A stretch of DNA of 64,000 nucleotides. Origin: Microglena sp. YARC (Eukaryota; Chlorophyta; Chlorophyceae; Chlamydomonadales; Chlamydomonadaceae). Below the pieces are notes generated by a model that saw only the letters and a list, made by a program, of their open reading frames with translations, made no database searches and was not told where the DNA came from. Made by a program: the position numbers and the translations under genes. Numbering within the stretch: position 1 is the first letter of the stretch; each line of letters starts with the position of its first letter. Location of the stretch: positions 792,385 to 856,384 of the forward strand of contig CM039462.1 of the NCBI GenBank assembly GCA_022414725.1, written 5' to 3'. Shown here one piece after another: positions 1-12,110 of this stretch.

Positions 1-2899
1 TTTACGGGCTGATACCCAGAGGGGCAATGTACGTTCATTCAATCGCTGCATGACCACTCCGTAGCCGACTTAAGTCGTCGGATAAAAACATATTACATTT
101 TATTGTCCACCATCACCTTTCCTTCTGTAACCAAGACGCGTCTCGTTGACGCAGCATCATAGCAGAATCTTGATCAAGTTATCTGCTGATTCTGGAGAAG
201 GAACGTTCGTGCACATGCGGAAGAGGTACGGATACTCTGGGCGAATTCAGCCTACTCGATGGAAAGTAACGCCGAACTCCCTGTCGTGTTTACAAGACTT
301 ACTTCCGATACGCTAGATTGCTACCACAATAATAATCATGAGGATCTGTGCTAAAACCGATCCAGAGGATCTCTTATGCTAACCCCGGATTCCTTTTCTG
401 AATCCTTTGAATGTAACCTACTACGTACAAGAAGCGTCAACGTGCACGAACCCGTCGGGATCTGTGTTGTCGGATCGTTTTTGTGTTTGAAAATTATAGT
501 TCGACCGACATCTGGTTTTTCAGAGATTTGCTGGTTTAACCAGATTTATCTTAGGTTCGTTTAGTCTGGCTACGGCGAATAAGATCTATATAGCAATTGA
601 GAATATGCCTCTGACGTCTCCATATCCTACATCATCGGAACAATAAAAATACATATCGTTAAACGCAAAATTACCACTGCGGGAGTGTCGAACAGAAAAT
701 CCCTGTTTTCTTTCGTAAAGGAATTCTAACTAAAATCAACGGAGCCACGCCTTCGAATGCAAATAATGGGGGGTTCAAACAGGCTCCCTTTGTATTTTCG
801 GAACCCGTCGCGTGAACTCCTAGCGGCATTCTCGCCATTGTCCCCCCAACGGGAACTTGAACACCCCCAAGCACGCTGCCACCCCTACCCAAACGAAAAA
901 AAGGGGACAATCCTCCGGTCTTCCGTGCACGGTCTGTCCCACACACCACCTGAATTCATACACGCTACACGCGTATTAAAACACCCTTGAAGACGACCAA
1001 ACGGTGGTGGAACAAACGAACCCAGACCCCGAACATATCGTCCTCCACAACGCATCCTCTTCGGACACACGGTCCGTCGGCTGAGCCGATACTATTCCAC
1101 GACAAGGGTGTTCTTAACCCATGTCGAACGAATCGATGCGTCCCACCAGAAAAGAGGTGTAGTAGAAGCAGAGGAGAAGAACGCAAGCGATTATGCATGG
1201 GGAACCGCGCCACCACCGAACACGGTGCGCCACCCGTATTCACTTATTAACCTGGGCGCCGCCGCGCACGCAGGTCAACAATTAACCACCCCAAACTGAG
1301 TCCGTTTTTCATTTGAATCTGGAATTTGAATTCTCCTCACGCAAGGACCCAGTGTTGTCGCAACAGCCAGGTGAAAGAGGTTCAATCCTCCAACACATAG
1401 GTAAACCCATTCCTCCTCGCATCAACCTGTTTGCTCTTAGGACAACGACGTCCCACTATGCACGGACAATGGCGCTGTCGGCCCAACCACAGGAAGGGCA
1501 AGGCCACCGTACGGTTGACCGTCCACCCCACGCCGCCCCTGGTGGAACAATAAACTATCCGTGCGCACCAAACGCATCCCTACGAAGATTGAAGGAAAGG
1601 GCACAATCATTAATGGAGGTGTCGCTGAGTTTTCATAATTAACCTCCAAAGAATTCAGGACGACGACGACCTTCACCCAACATTTTCCAAAACGTTCTCG
1701 GTCGTTTTTTTTCTTGGGACCACGGGACCCACCCATATAGGCTCTCGTTCGCATGCGCCAAGGCGCATTCATTCCACAGCAGAGGAAAATCTTTATTAAA
1801 GACTCTTTGCCCAAAGAGTTAGGTTCGTCATATGGGGCCCACGGTGGTCGGCACCATCCTCGCCTATTAGGGGGACAAGGACAAGGAAGTTATCTGATGA
1901 TAGGCGCGGGGACAAAAGGCCAGGGGTCAGCACTCAATACAGGAAAAACAAAGAAGCCCGAAAAGTCGATGCGGAGCCAAAGGCCAGACGTCGGTGCTGA
2001 AAGGCCAGAAGGCCCGAAGTCCGAGGTCGTGGCAGAGCCAGAAGCCGAAAGTAGGATGCGGATCTCAGAAGCCAGGACGTCGATCTTCAGGAAGCCAGAA
2101 CAAAGCCGAATGATATCGAGTCCCTCTTTGACTTGTCCGGATTGGAGTCCAGAAGCAGACGTAGAGATGCTGGTGGCGTTCTTGAGTATGGACGTATAGC
2201 TTTTGAACACCGCGCTCATGGAATCGGTGGGTCGATGGGTGTTGGTGGCTCTTACTCCGATCCTGCAACGGGCATTGGAGGGCAGGGGGGTCAGAAATGT
2301 TTCTTTCACAGGGGTCGACATCGGATGGGAGCACAGAAGACGGAGACACCGGGGGGCCATCAAGATCAGCCGTGTCAGGTCAACGTGCGCTGTGAGAAAA
2401 CACCCCTACACCAGCTAGTTGCTAATATGTTGGCCGCTGCGCGTTACATTGCACCTGTCCAGCCCCGTCAGACCACGATGTTAACTCAGGAGACCCCATA
2501 CTGCCAGCTGGTGTGGATAACGTCGTATTTATGAAGTTTAGATGACCATCAGCAGTCCAGAGGTCGGATCTACATTTCTACCGGTAGCGGTCAATTAGTG
2601 TCATTGGCGGGGCACACAACCACAGCCCTGGTTTCGTGTTATTTTGGCGTTGCATTAGGCTCTCGGAGAATACTCACCAGCTCCAGCGAAAAACTTGCCC
2701 CACCCACATGGACAACTAGGGGATGATGACCCTTTCTCGGCGGCAATTCCACGGAGCGTCGACTTTTTGAGGATGACGCAAAGACATCGAGGGGCCCGCA
2801 AACCAACAACAAGACGCTGTAAGAGTCGAACAAGGTAACGACCAAAAAAAGTGAACCTGTAGGCAAAGATATGGAAGCGGGAGGGAGAGCATCCGCAAC
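1..2899. other. Left flank, no gene recognised
   Basis: Several open frames occur on both strands (for example 1753-2199 + and 1890-2363 -), but they overlap each other, have low-complexity composition and match no family I know. Around 1950-2110 an imperfect AGCCAGAAG-like motif recurs every few dozen bases. No tRNA, rRNA or viral-type gene was seen. I treat the stretch as non-coding host flank. Confidence 0.4.
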
Positions 2900-3003
2900 G
2901 AATTCAATATGCTATATAAAATGGGGGCGGTTTCTGCTTCCGAACGGATTTCCCAATCTTACAATCACTTTTTGGGGGTCTTTGATGCTTTTCCAAATGC
3001 AAT

Positions 3004-3264
3004 CTTACGATAAAAATCGTATTAAGATTGTAGTCAATTTTGACAAATTTTGCCTTGAAATGGAGGCTGAAAGGACGGGAGAAACGTACAGATTGCGAAT
3101 GTTTTAACAACGTTCTGAAAGCCATATTTTGTAAACAAAAGGGTGTTAACATCAATTCGTGTACTTACAATTTAATTGTAAGAATAAAGGGAAACGCGGG
3201 GGCAACGGTTATAAGTCGGGCAGCCAAAATTCAGCTTTTTACATCTTACAATAAAAATCGTAAG
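3004..3264. repeat. Three short AT-rich hairpins (CTTACRAT...ATYGTAAG)
   Basis: Perfect or near-perfect inverted repeats lie at 3004-3026, 3164-3182 and 3245-3264. The arms are CTTACRAT and ATYGTAAG with an A/T loop. The same stem recurs as a tandem set at 12794-12961, next to the first viral gene, and related GTAAG motifs occur at 26230-26275. They may be 3'-processing or terminator-like stems, or remnants of a small mobile repeat; the sequence alone does not decide. Confidence 0.5.
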
Positions 3265-5039
3265 TATAATTCATTTAATTTTTCTAAATTTAGTAAAAAA
3301 ACGGCTATGTGTCAAACCATCTACTTCCCCTCCTCCCCCCCCTCTCGTACAACATCCTCCTCTCCTCCATCCTTCTCCCTTCCTCCATAGTCCCCATCCC
3401 CATCTCCTCCTCCTCCATTTTCTCTTTCCTCCTCAGCAATGTCTTGCATTGTCTCCATACCGATTTGCACAGCCTCTTGCCCTGGGTTGTCCTTCTCAAT
3501 TGGATGGGGACAAGCTAGGGGAAAGCATTGCTTGTTGTGGTACTTTCTATGACTACTTCATGTACTCCTTGGTGGAGTTCGCCAGCTAAATTGACCATGC
3601 GTTCAATGGGAATATCGCCCCGTCCATTGGATTGCTTTTCTCCTCACCCCCCACGTTTATATAGAATGCCAACAAAGCTCTGGGTTGGTCCATCCCCCCA
3701 ATTTTTCTGGCCAAGTTTCGCGTTGGGGGTAGCTACCATTTGTGTTTTCAGTGTACAAACCGAATACAACTTCTGAGCCCAACAGAGTAGAAAGGGCTTA
3801 TCCAATACACACACCCCTTACCACTCTTCTCCATTCACCACACCCACCCCGTCCCTCACACAGGTAGTGCACAACGCTCACACCACGTTACACCCATCCT
3901 CTCAATCCGCTAGAGTCATCCCTATTTGTATCACCATCTACCTTTGACCACAGAACATCGCTACCCAACATGACAGCAACCACAACCGGTCAGTAGTCGG
4001 CTCGTAGGCTATCTTTCTATCGCAGGCGCGGCTTCCACATCAACACCTTGCTGTGAAGACCTATATAAGTACCAAACAACATCCTCCTCCTCTGGCCTTT
4101 CCATAGTACCTACCAACTTCTCCAAAGTGTGCTGCCATACCCCCACGCGACCTTCATAGTCTTGGCAAATCTCTTAAGTTACTATATGTGCACCGGTAAA
4201 ATGTCTCCCGACCACATCCATGGGGATCACAGCCAGTCATCCAATTGCTGCTATCAAGCGTTGCTTGGCCGGCCCACCTGATTTTTCTCAGACCAGTTCT
4301 GTGTCACAGATATATAATCACGGGACCATTGGGTTAACGCGGACAACTCGATATGGGAAGTCGACAAAAGTGTTCGGTCTTCTGGGGTACTTCCCCAGTC
4401 CACAGGGGGCATCATCTTCCCGGTTGAGTGCTTCCAATAACTGACTGGTCTCAAGACGTTGAAGAAAACCAATTTATCAGTCCACCATTATTGCTGGCTT
4501 CCCAAGTGGGCATTCACGAAGCTTCATCTGCAATATGTATTGAAGGACTTGAACTGGGCATGGGATTGGGCCATCGGCTGCTGGTTCATCCATCCTAGCT
4601 GCTGGTCTCATGACGGGCGGCTGCTCGTTCTAGAAGGTCCCTCCGCTGCGATTCACCCCTGTCGTACACGGACATCAGCCTACGGGTCTGCACCGGTCGT
4701 CACCGCGGTTGCCGTCGTACAGGACCATCGGTCATGTGGCCTGCCAGGGACGTCACCCTCGGTGTTCTCATTATGAATCTCGACGTCTTCCAGACAAAGG
4801 AGCCGCCCAGTTTGCCTCGATATTCTCGAGCTCTTCAATCTTGATCTTGGGGCTTCCTTAAATACTGTTCTGGTGTCCACCAGTGGGAGCCTTGGGAGGA
4901 CGTAAATAGGTGTTCAGCGTCATTGTCCCCACTGTCCTCTCCAAGATCCTGACTCGTCATACTCCTTGTAATCACGAGAACCCTGCAATTGTTGGTGTGC
5001 AAACATGTATTGTATATTAGTGAATCATTTAGGACACCC
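3265..5039. other. Flank with pyrimidine-rich tract, no gene recognised
   Basis: 3325-3440 is strongly CT-rich (TCCTCC repeats). The segment 3365-3490, read on the minus strand, is clearly related to 11985-12110 on the plus strand: both carry GGCTGTGCA, then GGAGACAATG, then ACATTGCT, then a GGAGGA-rich run. The remainder (3500-5039) has only short, uninformative open frames. A minus-strand frame at 4254-4472 faintly recalls a retrotransposon RNase H region but is too weak to call. Confidence 0.4.
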
Positions 5040-5045
5040 ATATTC

Positions 5046-5205
5046 CTCCCCGACTATTACTCGGGGAGCATCCCTTGGATACCTACATCCTAGGTCCTAG
5101 GTACAAACTTCCTTTGTATCATTTAATTTCTATTGAAGACTGTAACATGTAAATCAATGAGGACATGGCACCACCCATATTCCTCCCCGAGCATAATCGG
5201 GAGCA
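5046..5205. repeat. Two isolated CTCCCGAT-type hairpins
   Basis: At about 5048-5070 and 5177-5203 there are single diverged copies of the hairpin that forms the core of the large arrays at 6.4-10.7 kb (CTCCCGA, short loop, TCGGGAG). A further single copy is at about 5922-5943. They lie outside the tandem arrays, so the hairpin also exists as a dispersed unit. Confidence 0.6.
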
Positions 5206-5639
5206 TTGTGCAGGACCAGTACATACACGCACGGTAGGCATTTAATTTGTAAATATCAGTTATATCAAGTATATCTTACCGACTCTCCCGTTGGACCTTT
5301 CGTTATCTTGAATGCGTGTAAACGGCGATTAACTCCTTTGACGGTGCTAGTGCCATGACCGAGCCACAACTTGTAAACGTTGTCTAGGAGGACAGCGGGG
5401 AAGTCCCCTATAGAGGTCACGACGTCTTGCCTTGTGTTAACGGGGGCCATTCTCTTGAATTAAGTTACCCCAACAATGCCCATCAGATGGTCCAGGGCCA
5501 TGTGTTACACTTCACATGTTCTTTAACCCTTGCGAGATCACAGAGTACTTTTTGGTCAAGATTGCTATGTGTGTGTCCGGGAGGGAGGAAATGGACGTAC
5601 ACTTCCTCAAACCAGTTCATCTCACAACCAAGGACAAAG

Positions 5640-5850
5640 TATGCGAACATTGAAAGCGTTCTTGTTGTCCTTTGCCGCGTTGTCCATTTGCAAGAAGCAA
5701 TACGGGGAAGCTGCCCCTCTTCTTCAAAGGACCCGGTTGAAGAAATGTTGGAAGCATGATATAGTCAGATTGAATGGACTGCGAGTAGAGTGGCAAAGCC
5801 CAATAACCAATGAAGCCTCTTCCTGGGAGAATAATCCTGAGTTAACATAG
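5640..5850 (+). pseudogene. Possible TPR (kinesin-light-chain-like) repeat remnant
   Basis: A plus-strand frame ending at 5850 carries QYGEAAPLLQR, then about 19 residues later RLNGLRVEWQS. This spacing and wording resemble kinesin-light-chain-type tetratricopeptide repeats (GxYxEAxPLxxRALEI...SLNxLAxLxxS). Only about one and a half repeats are visible and the flanking frame is not convincing, so at most this is a decayed host TPR exon. Family knowledge suggests the match; no alignment was run. Confidence 0.25.
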
Positions 5851-6230
5851 AAGGAAATATGAAGTCAGAATATTAGCATTATTTTGTTAAGTAATCATTT
5901 CAAGTTTTTAATACTGTGTATGCTCCCGATTTATGATCGGGAGGACATGTCTACATGCGCTGTATTTATACTCACACATGATGCGTGTCTTTAGAAGTTC
6001 ACCTCCTGCAGTCTTCTTTGTATGTGAGAAGTGGCGTGACTGAGGAAGATTAGTCTTCTTGTTTCCATTGCATCAGCAGATGCGTGCAAGAAGAGCTTTG
6101 GATACTGTTCATACAGTTTTCACGGATGTCATTACCTACGCCTTGACTGGTTTTTAGGATAGCTTTCCCCCTACTTTTCTTCTCCACGGGAATAATTTGT
6201 CTGGCTTACTCCTTATGACTTGTGTTGTGG

Positions 6231-6375
6231 AATCCCAGGAATTCTGTACCAGAATTCCTGGGATTGGGGGAATGTTATGATACAGCCTATAGCTGTATCA
6301 GTAACGGTGCCGGGCTTAGGTCCGACACCCACTCTAGCAGCTGGTGACCAGGCATCTGCCTGGCAGCTAGCAGTG
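6231..6375. repeat. Cluster of three hairpins before the array
   Basis: 6231-6265 is a 35-base inverted repeat with perfect 16-base arms (AATCCCAGGAATTCTG and its complement) around a TAC loop. It is followed at about 6284-6306 by GATACAGC/GCTGTATC (loop CTATA) and at about 6348-6363 by CCAGGCA/TGCCTGG. The first array unit begins about 45 bases later. No coding function is evident. Confidence 0.7.
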
Positions 6376-6419
6376 TAGTAGGTGACTTCAAGCGAATAGG
6401 GTCGTTGGGTTGTCAATGC

Positions 6420-7380
6420 TCCCAATTATGATCGGGAGGACTATGTGTATTTCCGAATTTGGTTTCTCAATCATTCGCTCGTTTTGGTTTGACAATGCTC
6501 TCAATTATGATCGGGGGAGGACTGTGTGTATTCTGAGTTTGGTTTTTCTCAATCATTTCGCTCGCTGGGTTTGACAATGCTCCCGATTATGATTCAAGAG
6601 GACTGTGGGTATTCTGAGTTTGGTTTTTCTCAATCATTCGTTCGTTGGGTTTGACAATGCTCCCGATTATGATAGGGAGGACTATGGGTATGCCGAGTAC
6701 AAAAGAAAAAAAAAATGCCGAGTACATGTTTTCTGAATCATTCGCTTGTTGGGTTTGTCAGTGCTCCCGATTATGATCGGGAGGACTGTGTGTATCCCGA
6801 CATTGGTTTTCTCAATCATTCGCTCGTTGGGTTTGACAATGCTCCCGATTATGATCGGGAGGACTATGTGTATTCCGAATTTGGTTTTCTCAATCATTCG
6901 CTCGCTGGGTTTGTCAATGCTCCCGATTGTGATCGGGAGGACTGTGTGTATTCTGAGTTTGGTTTTTCTCAATCATTCGTTCGTTGGGTTTGACAATGCT
7001 CCCGATTATGATTGGGAGGACTATGTGTATTCCGAATTTGGTTTTCTCAATCATTCGCTCGCTGGGTTTGTCAATGCTCCTGATTGTGATCGGGAGGATT
7101 GTGGGTATTCTGAGTTTGGTTTTTCTCAATCATTCGTTCGTTGGGTTTGACAATGCTCCCGATTATGATAGGGAGGACTATGGGTATGCCGAGTACAAAA
7201 AAAAAAAAAAATGCCGAGTACATGTTTTCTGAATCATTCGCTCGTTGGGTTTGTCAGTGCTCCCGATTATGATCGGGAGGACTGTGTGTATTCCGAAGTT
7301 GGTTTTCTCAATCATTCGCTCGTTGGGTTTGACAATGCTCCCGATTATGATCGGGAGGACTATGGGTTTTCTGAGTTTGG
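6420..7380 (+). repeat. Left tandem array of about 78-bp hairpin repeats
   Basis: About twelve head-to-tail units. Each contains the 20-base hairpin CTCCCGATTATGATCGGGAG, then GACTRTGKGTATTCCGA, then TTTGGTTTTCTCAATCATTCGCTCGTTGGGTTTG. Two units are interrupted by an A-tract flanked by GCCGAGTAC (about 6700 and 7195), giving a higher-order period of about 490 bases. Because 78 is divisible by three, long open frames run through the array in several frames; I regard them as by-products, not genes. The same array lies inverted at 8663-10740. Confidence 0.9.
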
Positions 7381-7757
7381 TTTTTCTCTAAATCTGAATC
7401 TGATTTTGAATCTGAATCTGAATCTGAATCATTTGCTTTACCAACCTATTTGTCTTCCGCAGGGTCTACAATGACAGCACCGTGGAAGTAAAACTCCAAT
7501 CGGACGGGAAGGATTTGGGATGCGGCGTCATGGACGAATGGACCAAGGAGCGCCAAGTGCCAATGAACATCGAAGTCGTTGTTGGTGGACCAGACTTCTA
7601 TGTTACGGGTACGCACGCTCACTAGTTGAGGTTTCGCGGCGAATGCAGGCATATGTGCGGAGCAGATGCATTCTGGTCGACACTCACCCTTGCGGAAGTC
7701 AAGACAGCCCAGTTGCTTGAAGTCACTAGCATTCGGAGGCCCATGTTAGGAGCCCTA
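7381..7757 (+). repeat. Inner arm of large inverted repeat (left)
   Basis: The segment starts with a CTGAATCTGAAT simple repeat and continues into unique-looking DNA. It is matched in inverse orientation by 8303-8662 with few differences. On the plus strand a broken frame encodes protein-like text including VKLQSDGKDLGCGVMDEW and NIEVVVGGP, ending near STLTLAEVKTAQLLEVTS. I do not recognise the product. The frame is interrupted by a stop near 7625, so if it is a gene remnant it is broken in this copy. Confidence 0.7.
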
Positions 7758-8302
7758 TCATGGATACCAGTTCACATTCAGGCTCTTGGGTTGGTGGTTG
7801 ACAATGCGCAGCAAGCCTGTCAGGGTCGGCGAGGGCGAATTTATCGCCGACAAAGAGCTTGAGGAAACTAGGGCGTGGGTTGAGATATGCGAAGGAAAGC
7901 TCAGGAGCGATTTCGAGGAGTTTGGTCCTAGCGACAAGAGGACGTCACCTCGATGTACACCAAAAGGGCCTTCACCTGACGCCGGTAAGAGAGCAATCGA
8001 ACGGACTGTACTGCTGCACCGTGGCTCAGGGTTAAATTTTCAAATCTGACAGGTACATTTGAATGTTACGTACGCGGTGGGATGTACACCGTTCGAAACA
8101 ACCATTGTGTGCTGACCGCACTTGCCGCTTTCAATTTCGATAGGATATTGCGTAACTTCTGCACTCTTTACATTTCCTACAGCCTCCGCGAAGAAGTCAG
8201 GAAAGGCGCGACGAGGTCAGCTTCCTACAATCAACGAAGAGGACAGATCGCCGACAACTTTGTAAGGTCATCGTATTCAAATTGTTATCTCCTTATAGCC
8301 CA
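7758..8302. other. Unique centre of the inverted arrangement
   Basis: About 545 bases separate the two inverted arms. Short frames are present (7786-8049 + and 8082-8330 +), but neither resembles a known family, and the second runs into the right arm. No hairpin or origin-like motif was noticed in the centre. Confidence 0.5.
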
Positions 8303-8662
8303 GCTCCTGACATGGGCCTCCGAATGCTAGTGACTTCAAGCAACTGGGCTGTCTTGACTTCCGCAAGGGTGAGTGTCGACCAGAATGCTCCGCACATATG
8401 CCTGTATTCGCCGCGAAACCTCAACCAGTGAGCGTGCGTAGCCGTAACATGGAAGTTTGGTCCACCAACAACGACTTCGATGTTCATGGCACTTGGCGCT
8501 CCTTGGTCCATTCGTCCATGACGCCGCATCCCAAATCCTTCCCGTCCGATTGGAGTTTACTTCCACGGTGCTGTCATTGTAGACCCTGCGGAAGACAAAT
8601 AGGTTGGTTAAGCAAATGATTCAGATTCAGATTCAGATTCAAAATCAGATTCAGATATAGAG
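8303..8662 (-). repeat. Inner arm of large inverted repeat (right)
   Basis: Reverse-complement counterpart of 7381-7757. Here the minus-strand frame passes through the position where the left copy has its stop (GGPNFHVTATHAHWLRFRG) and continues to STLTLAEVKTAQLLEVTS, supporting a former coding sequence in the arm. The arm ends in the CAGATT simple repeat that leads into the right array. Confidence 0.7.
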
Positions 8663-10740
8663 AAAAACCAAACTCAGAATACCCATAGTCCTCCCGATCA
8701 TAATCGGGAGCATTATTAAACCCAACGAGCGAATGATTGAGAAAACCAACGTCGGAATACACACAGTCCTCCGATCATAAATCGGGAGCATTGACAAACC
8801 CAACGAGCGAATGATTGAGAAAAGAAAACTCAGAATACACACAGTCCTCCTGATGATAATCGGGAGCACTGACAAACCCAACGAGCAAATGATTCAGAAA
8901 ACATGTACTCGGCATACCCATAGTCCTCCCGATCATAATCGGGAGCATTGTCAAACCCAACGAGCGAATGATTGAGAAAACCTAATTCGGAATGCACACA
9001 GTCCTCCCGATCATAATCGGGAGCACTGACAAACCCAACAAGCGAATGATTCAGAAAACATGTACTCGGCATTTTTTTTTTTTTTTTTTACTCGGCATAC
9101 CCATAGTCCTCCCGATCATAATCGGGAGCATTATCAAACCCAACGAACGAATGATTGAGAAAAACCAAACTCAGAATACCCATAGTCCTCCCGATCATAA
9201 TCGGGAGCATTGTCAAACCCAACGAGCGAATGATTGAGAAAACCAAATTCGGAATACACACAGTCCTCCCGATCATAATCGGGAGCAGTGACAAAACCAA
9301 CGAGCGAATGATTGAGAAAACCAAATTCGGAATACACAGAGTCCACCCGATCATAATCGGGAGCACTGACAAACCCAACAAGCGAATGATTCAGAAAACA
9401 TGTACTCCGCATTTTTTTTTTTTTTTTTTTTGTACGCGGCATACCCATAGTCCTCCCGATCATAATCGGGAGCATTGTCAAACCCAACGAGCGAATGATT
9501 GAGAAAACCAAATTCGGAATACCCACAGTCCTCCCGATCATAATCGGGAGCATTGACAAACCCAACGAGCGAATGATTGAGAAAACCAAATTCGGAATAC
9601 ACACAATCCTCCCGATCATAATCGGGAGCACTGACAAACCCAACAAGCGAATGATTCAGAAAACATGTACTCCGCATTTTTTTTTTTTTTTTTTTTGTAC
9701 TCGGCATACCCTTAATCCTCCCGATAATCGGGAGCATTGTCAAAACCAACGAACGAATGATTGAGAAAAACCAAACTCAGAATACCCATAGTCCTCCCGA
9801 TCATAATCGGGAGCATTGTCAAACCCAACGAGCGAATGATTGAGAAAACCAAATTGGGAATACACACAGTCCTCCCGATCATAATCGGGAGCATTGACAA
9901 ACCCAACGAGCGAATGATTGAGAAAACCAAATTCGGAATACACACAGTCCTCCCGATCATAATCGGGAGCACTGACAAATTCAACGAGCTAATGATTCAG
10001 AAAACATGTGCTCGGGATTTTTTGTTTTTTGTTTTTTTTTGTTTTTTGTAGTCGGCATACCCATAGTCCTCCCGATCATAATCGGGAGCATTGACAAACC
10101 CAACGAGCGAATGATTGAGAAAACCAAATTCGGAATATACAAAGTCCACCCAATCATAATCGGGAGCATTGTCAAACCCAACAAGCGAATGATTGAGAAA
10201 ACCAAATTCGGAATACACACAGTCCTCCCGATCATAATCGGGAGCACTGACAAACCTAACGAGTGAATGATTCAGAAAACATGTACTCCGCATTTTTTTT
10301 TTTTTTTTTTTTTTGTACGCGGCATACCCATAGTCCTCCCGATCATAATCGGAGCATTGTCAAACCCAACGAGCGAATGATTGAGAAAAACCAAACTCAG
10401 AATACCCACAGTCCTCCCGATCATAATCGGGAGCATTGACAAACCCAACGAGCGAATGATTGAGAAAACCAAATTCGGAATACACAGAGTCCTCCCTAGC
10501 ATAATCGGGAGCATTGTCAAAACCAACGAGCAAATGATTGAGAAAAACCAAACTCAGAATACCCACAGTCCTCCCGATCATAATCGGGAGCATTGACAAA
10601 CCCAACGAGCGAATGATTGAGAAAAACCAAACTCAGAATACCCACAGTCCTCCGATCATCATCGGGAGCATTGTCAAACCCAACGAGCGAATGATTGAGA
10701 AAACCAAACTCGGAATACACACAGTCCTCCCGATCATAAA
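8663..10740 (-). repeat. Right tandem array of about 78-bp hairpin repeats, inverted
   Basis: About 25 units of the same repeat as 6420-7380 but in the opposite orientation (CTCCCGATCATAATCGGGAG core). Homopolymer T tracts flanked by GTACTCGGCAT or GTACTCCGCAT interrupt it at about 9074, 9413, 9678, 10020 and 10295, spaced about 260-340 bases. The last unit is cut at 10740, where ordinary flank DNA begins. The array is at least twice as long as the left one, so the two sides are related but not symmetrical. Confidence 0.9.
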
Positions 10741-11984
10741 AAATCAATCCTAAAACCAGTCAAAGAAAACTTGATCCACTGAATGCCTAGACGGAACAGG
10801 CAAAAGGCTAAATTCTTCTGGGCTATGACATTTCATCAGTCATGCTATGCAAGTCAAGCAGGCCTCAACTACACATCTTTGCTTTACCTATTGCAGTAAT
10901 GGGCCACTAAAACAAACCTAGTAAATAGGTAGGTGGCCGAGGTGGGCAAGAACACAGTAAAATAGAAGAACTGCAGGTGTACATGATCCATATGTCAATG
11001 TCGTGTAAAGTACCAATCACAACATAAACACCCAACCACACTCCCGGCAAAGATTAACCAATAAACAAGGCAACCTGTTGGCAAGCAGTAACTTGGTCAA
11101 CACAGGCACAAGGCAGCTAAGACTGGGCTACAATTGCAGTCTACCACTACAATGCAATTCATAACCAAACCAGACTCTATGGAAATCTTGGAACGGTAGC
11201 TAAGGATGCATGCCATATGGGTATGTAGTAATGTCCGCCAGAACTCTGACGCAGGTGCAGGCGGGTAACCATCATGCAGGTAGGCCTCAAGAAGGTGCAG
11301 GCGGGTGCAGAGCTGTTCGCCAGTACTCCGGCGCAGGTGCTGGCCCGGCGCGTGTCCTGGTCTGGTCTGGCAGGTGCAGGCGGGTAACCGCCATGCAGGT
11401 AGGCAGACCTATCCAGTGCTCCTGGCTATCTGCCCAGCATCCACCAGAGAAGGTGCTAGGCAGGACAGTGACAGTGAAATGCATTGCGCAAAGGGTGCGA
11501 GAATTAGAAGCAACTCGGGGGTTATTCACAACCACCCGGTGCTAATGCAGATGCGCAGCAAGGCGATGCAGAAAGCGAAAGGCCAAAGCAGATCATGAGA
11601 ACAGAGCTGAAGTGAATTCCCATAGCAGTGAAATGCATTGCGCAAAGGGTGCGATAATTAGGTGCTACTCGGTACCATGCAGGGCCAGGATGCGAAAGGC
11701 AATTTGCGCAAGGCATGAAAGGAGGTGAAAGCGCAAGGCATGAAAAGAGGTGAAAGCGCAAGGCATGAAGCAAAGCCTTTCCGACTTATCAAAACAGTCT
11801 TTCATGCATGCGCAGCAAGGGGGGGCCCGGCAAGGGGGTCAATCAATGCACATCAAGGGGTCATGCAAAGGGGTCAAGCTGCCAGGTCATGCAAAGGGGT
11901 CAAGCTGCCAGAGAAGGTGCTGGGCATGGCAATCAATGCACAGCAAGGAGTCATGCAAAGGGGTCAAGCTGCCAATCCATTGAG
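10741..11984. other. Flank with short tandem and dispersed repeats, no gene
   Basis: From 11240 to 11410 a GCAGGTGCAGGCGGGTAACC motif recurs. ATGCATTGCGCAAAGGGTGCG occurs at about 11478 and 11635. From 11700 to 11970 GCGCAAGGCATGAAA and TCATGCAAAGGGGTCAAGC each recur two or more times. Open frames here simply follow the repeats. No gene is supported. Confidence 0.5.
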
Positions 11985-12110
11985 AAGGACACCAAGGCAG
12001 AGGCTGTGCAATCGGATGGAGACAATGTAGACATTGCTAAGGAGGAGGAGATGGAGGAGGAGGAAGATGGGGATGGGGGCATGGAGGAGGAGATTCTAGT
12101 AGAGCGATTG
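11985..12110 (+). repeat. GA-rich segment, inverted relative of 3365-3490
   Basis: Carries GAGGCTGTGCA, GGAGACAATG, GACATTGCT and a GGAGGA-rich run in the same order as the reverse complement of 3365-3490. With the array pair and the hairpin pair it makes a third set of inverted matches arranged about a common centre near 8 kb. If it was coding, it gave an acidic low-complexity stretch (EEEMEEEEDGDGGMEEE). Confidence 0.5.

Noticed and set aside
4254..4472. Gypsy-type retrotransposon RNase H fragment
   Set aside because: Only a vague LRPVSYW resemblance; no catalytic residues or neighbouring RT/integrase motifs.
6420..10740. CRISPR array
   Set aside because: Repeats are about 78 bp, tandem, with no unique spacers of uniform length. 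They are punctuated by homopolymer tracts and inverted about a centre, and the context is eukaryotic.
6682..10753. Many 70-170-codon ORFs within the arrays
   Set aside because: The 78-bp unit is a multiple of three, so every stop-free frame stays open. The peptides are translations of the repeat in several frames and on both strands.
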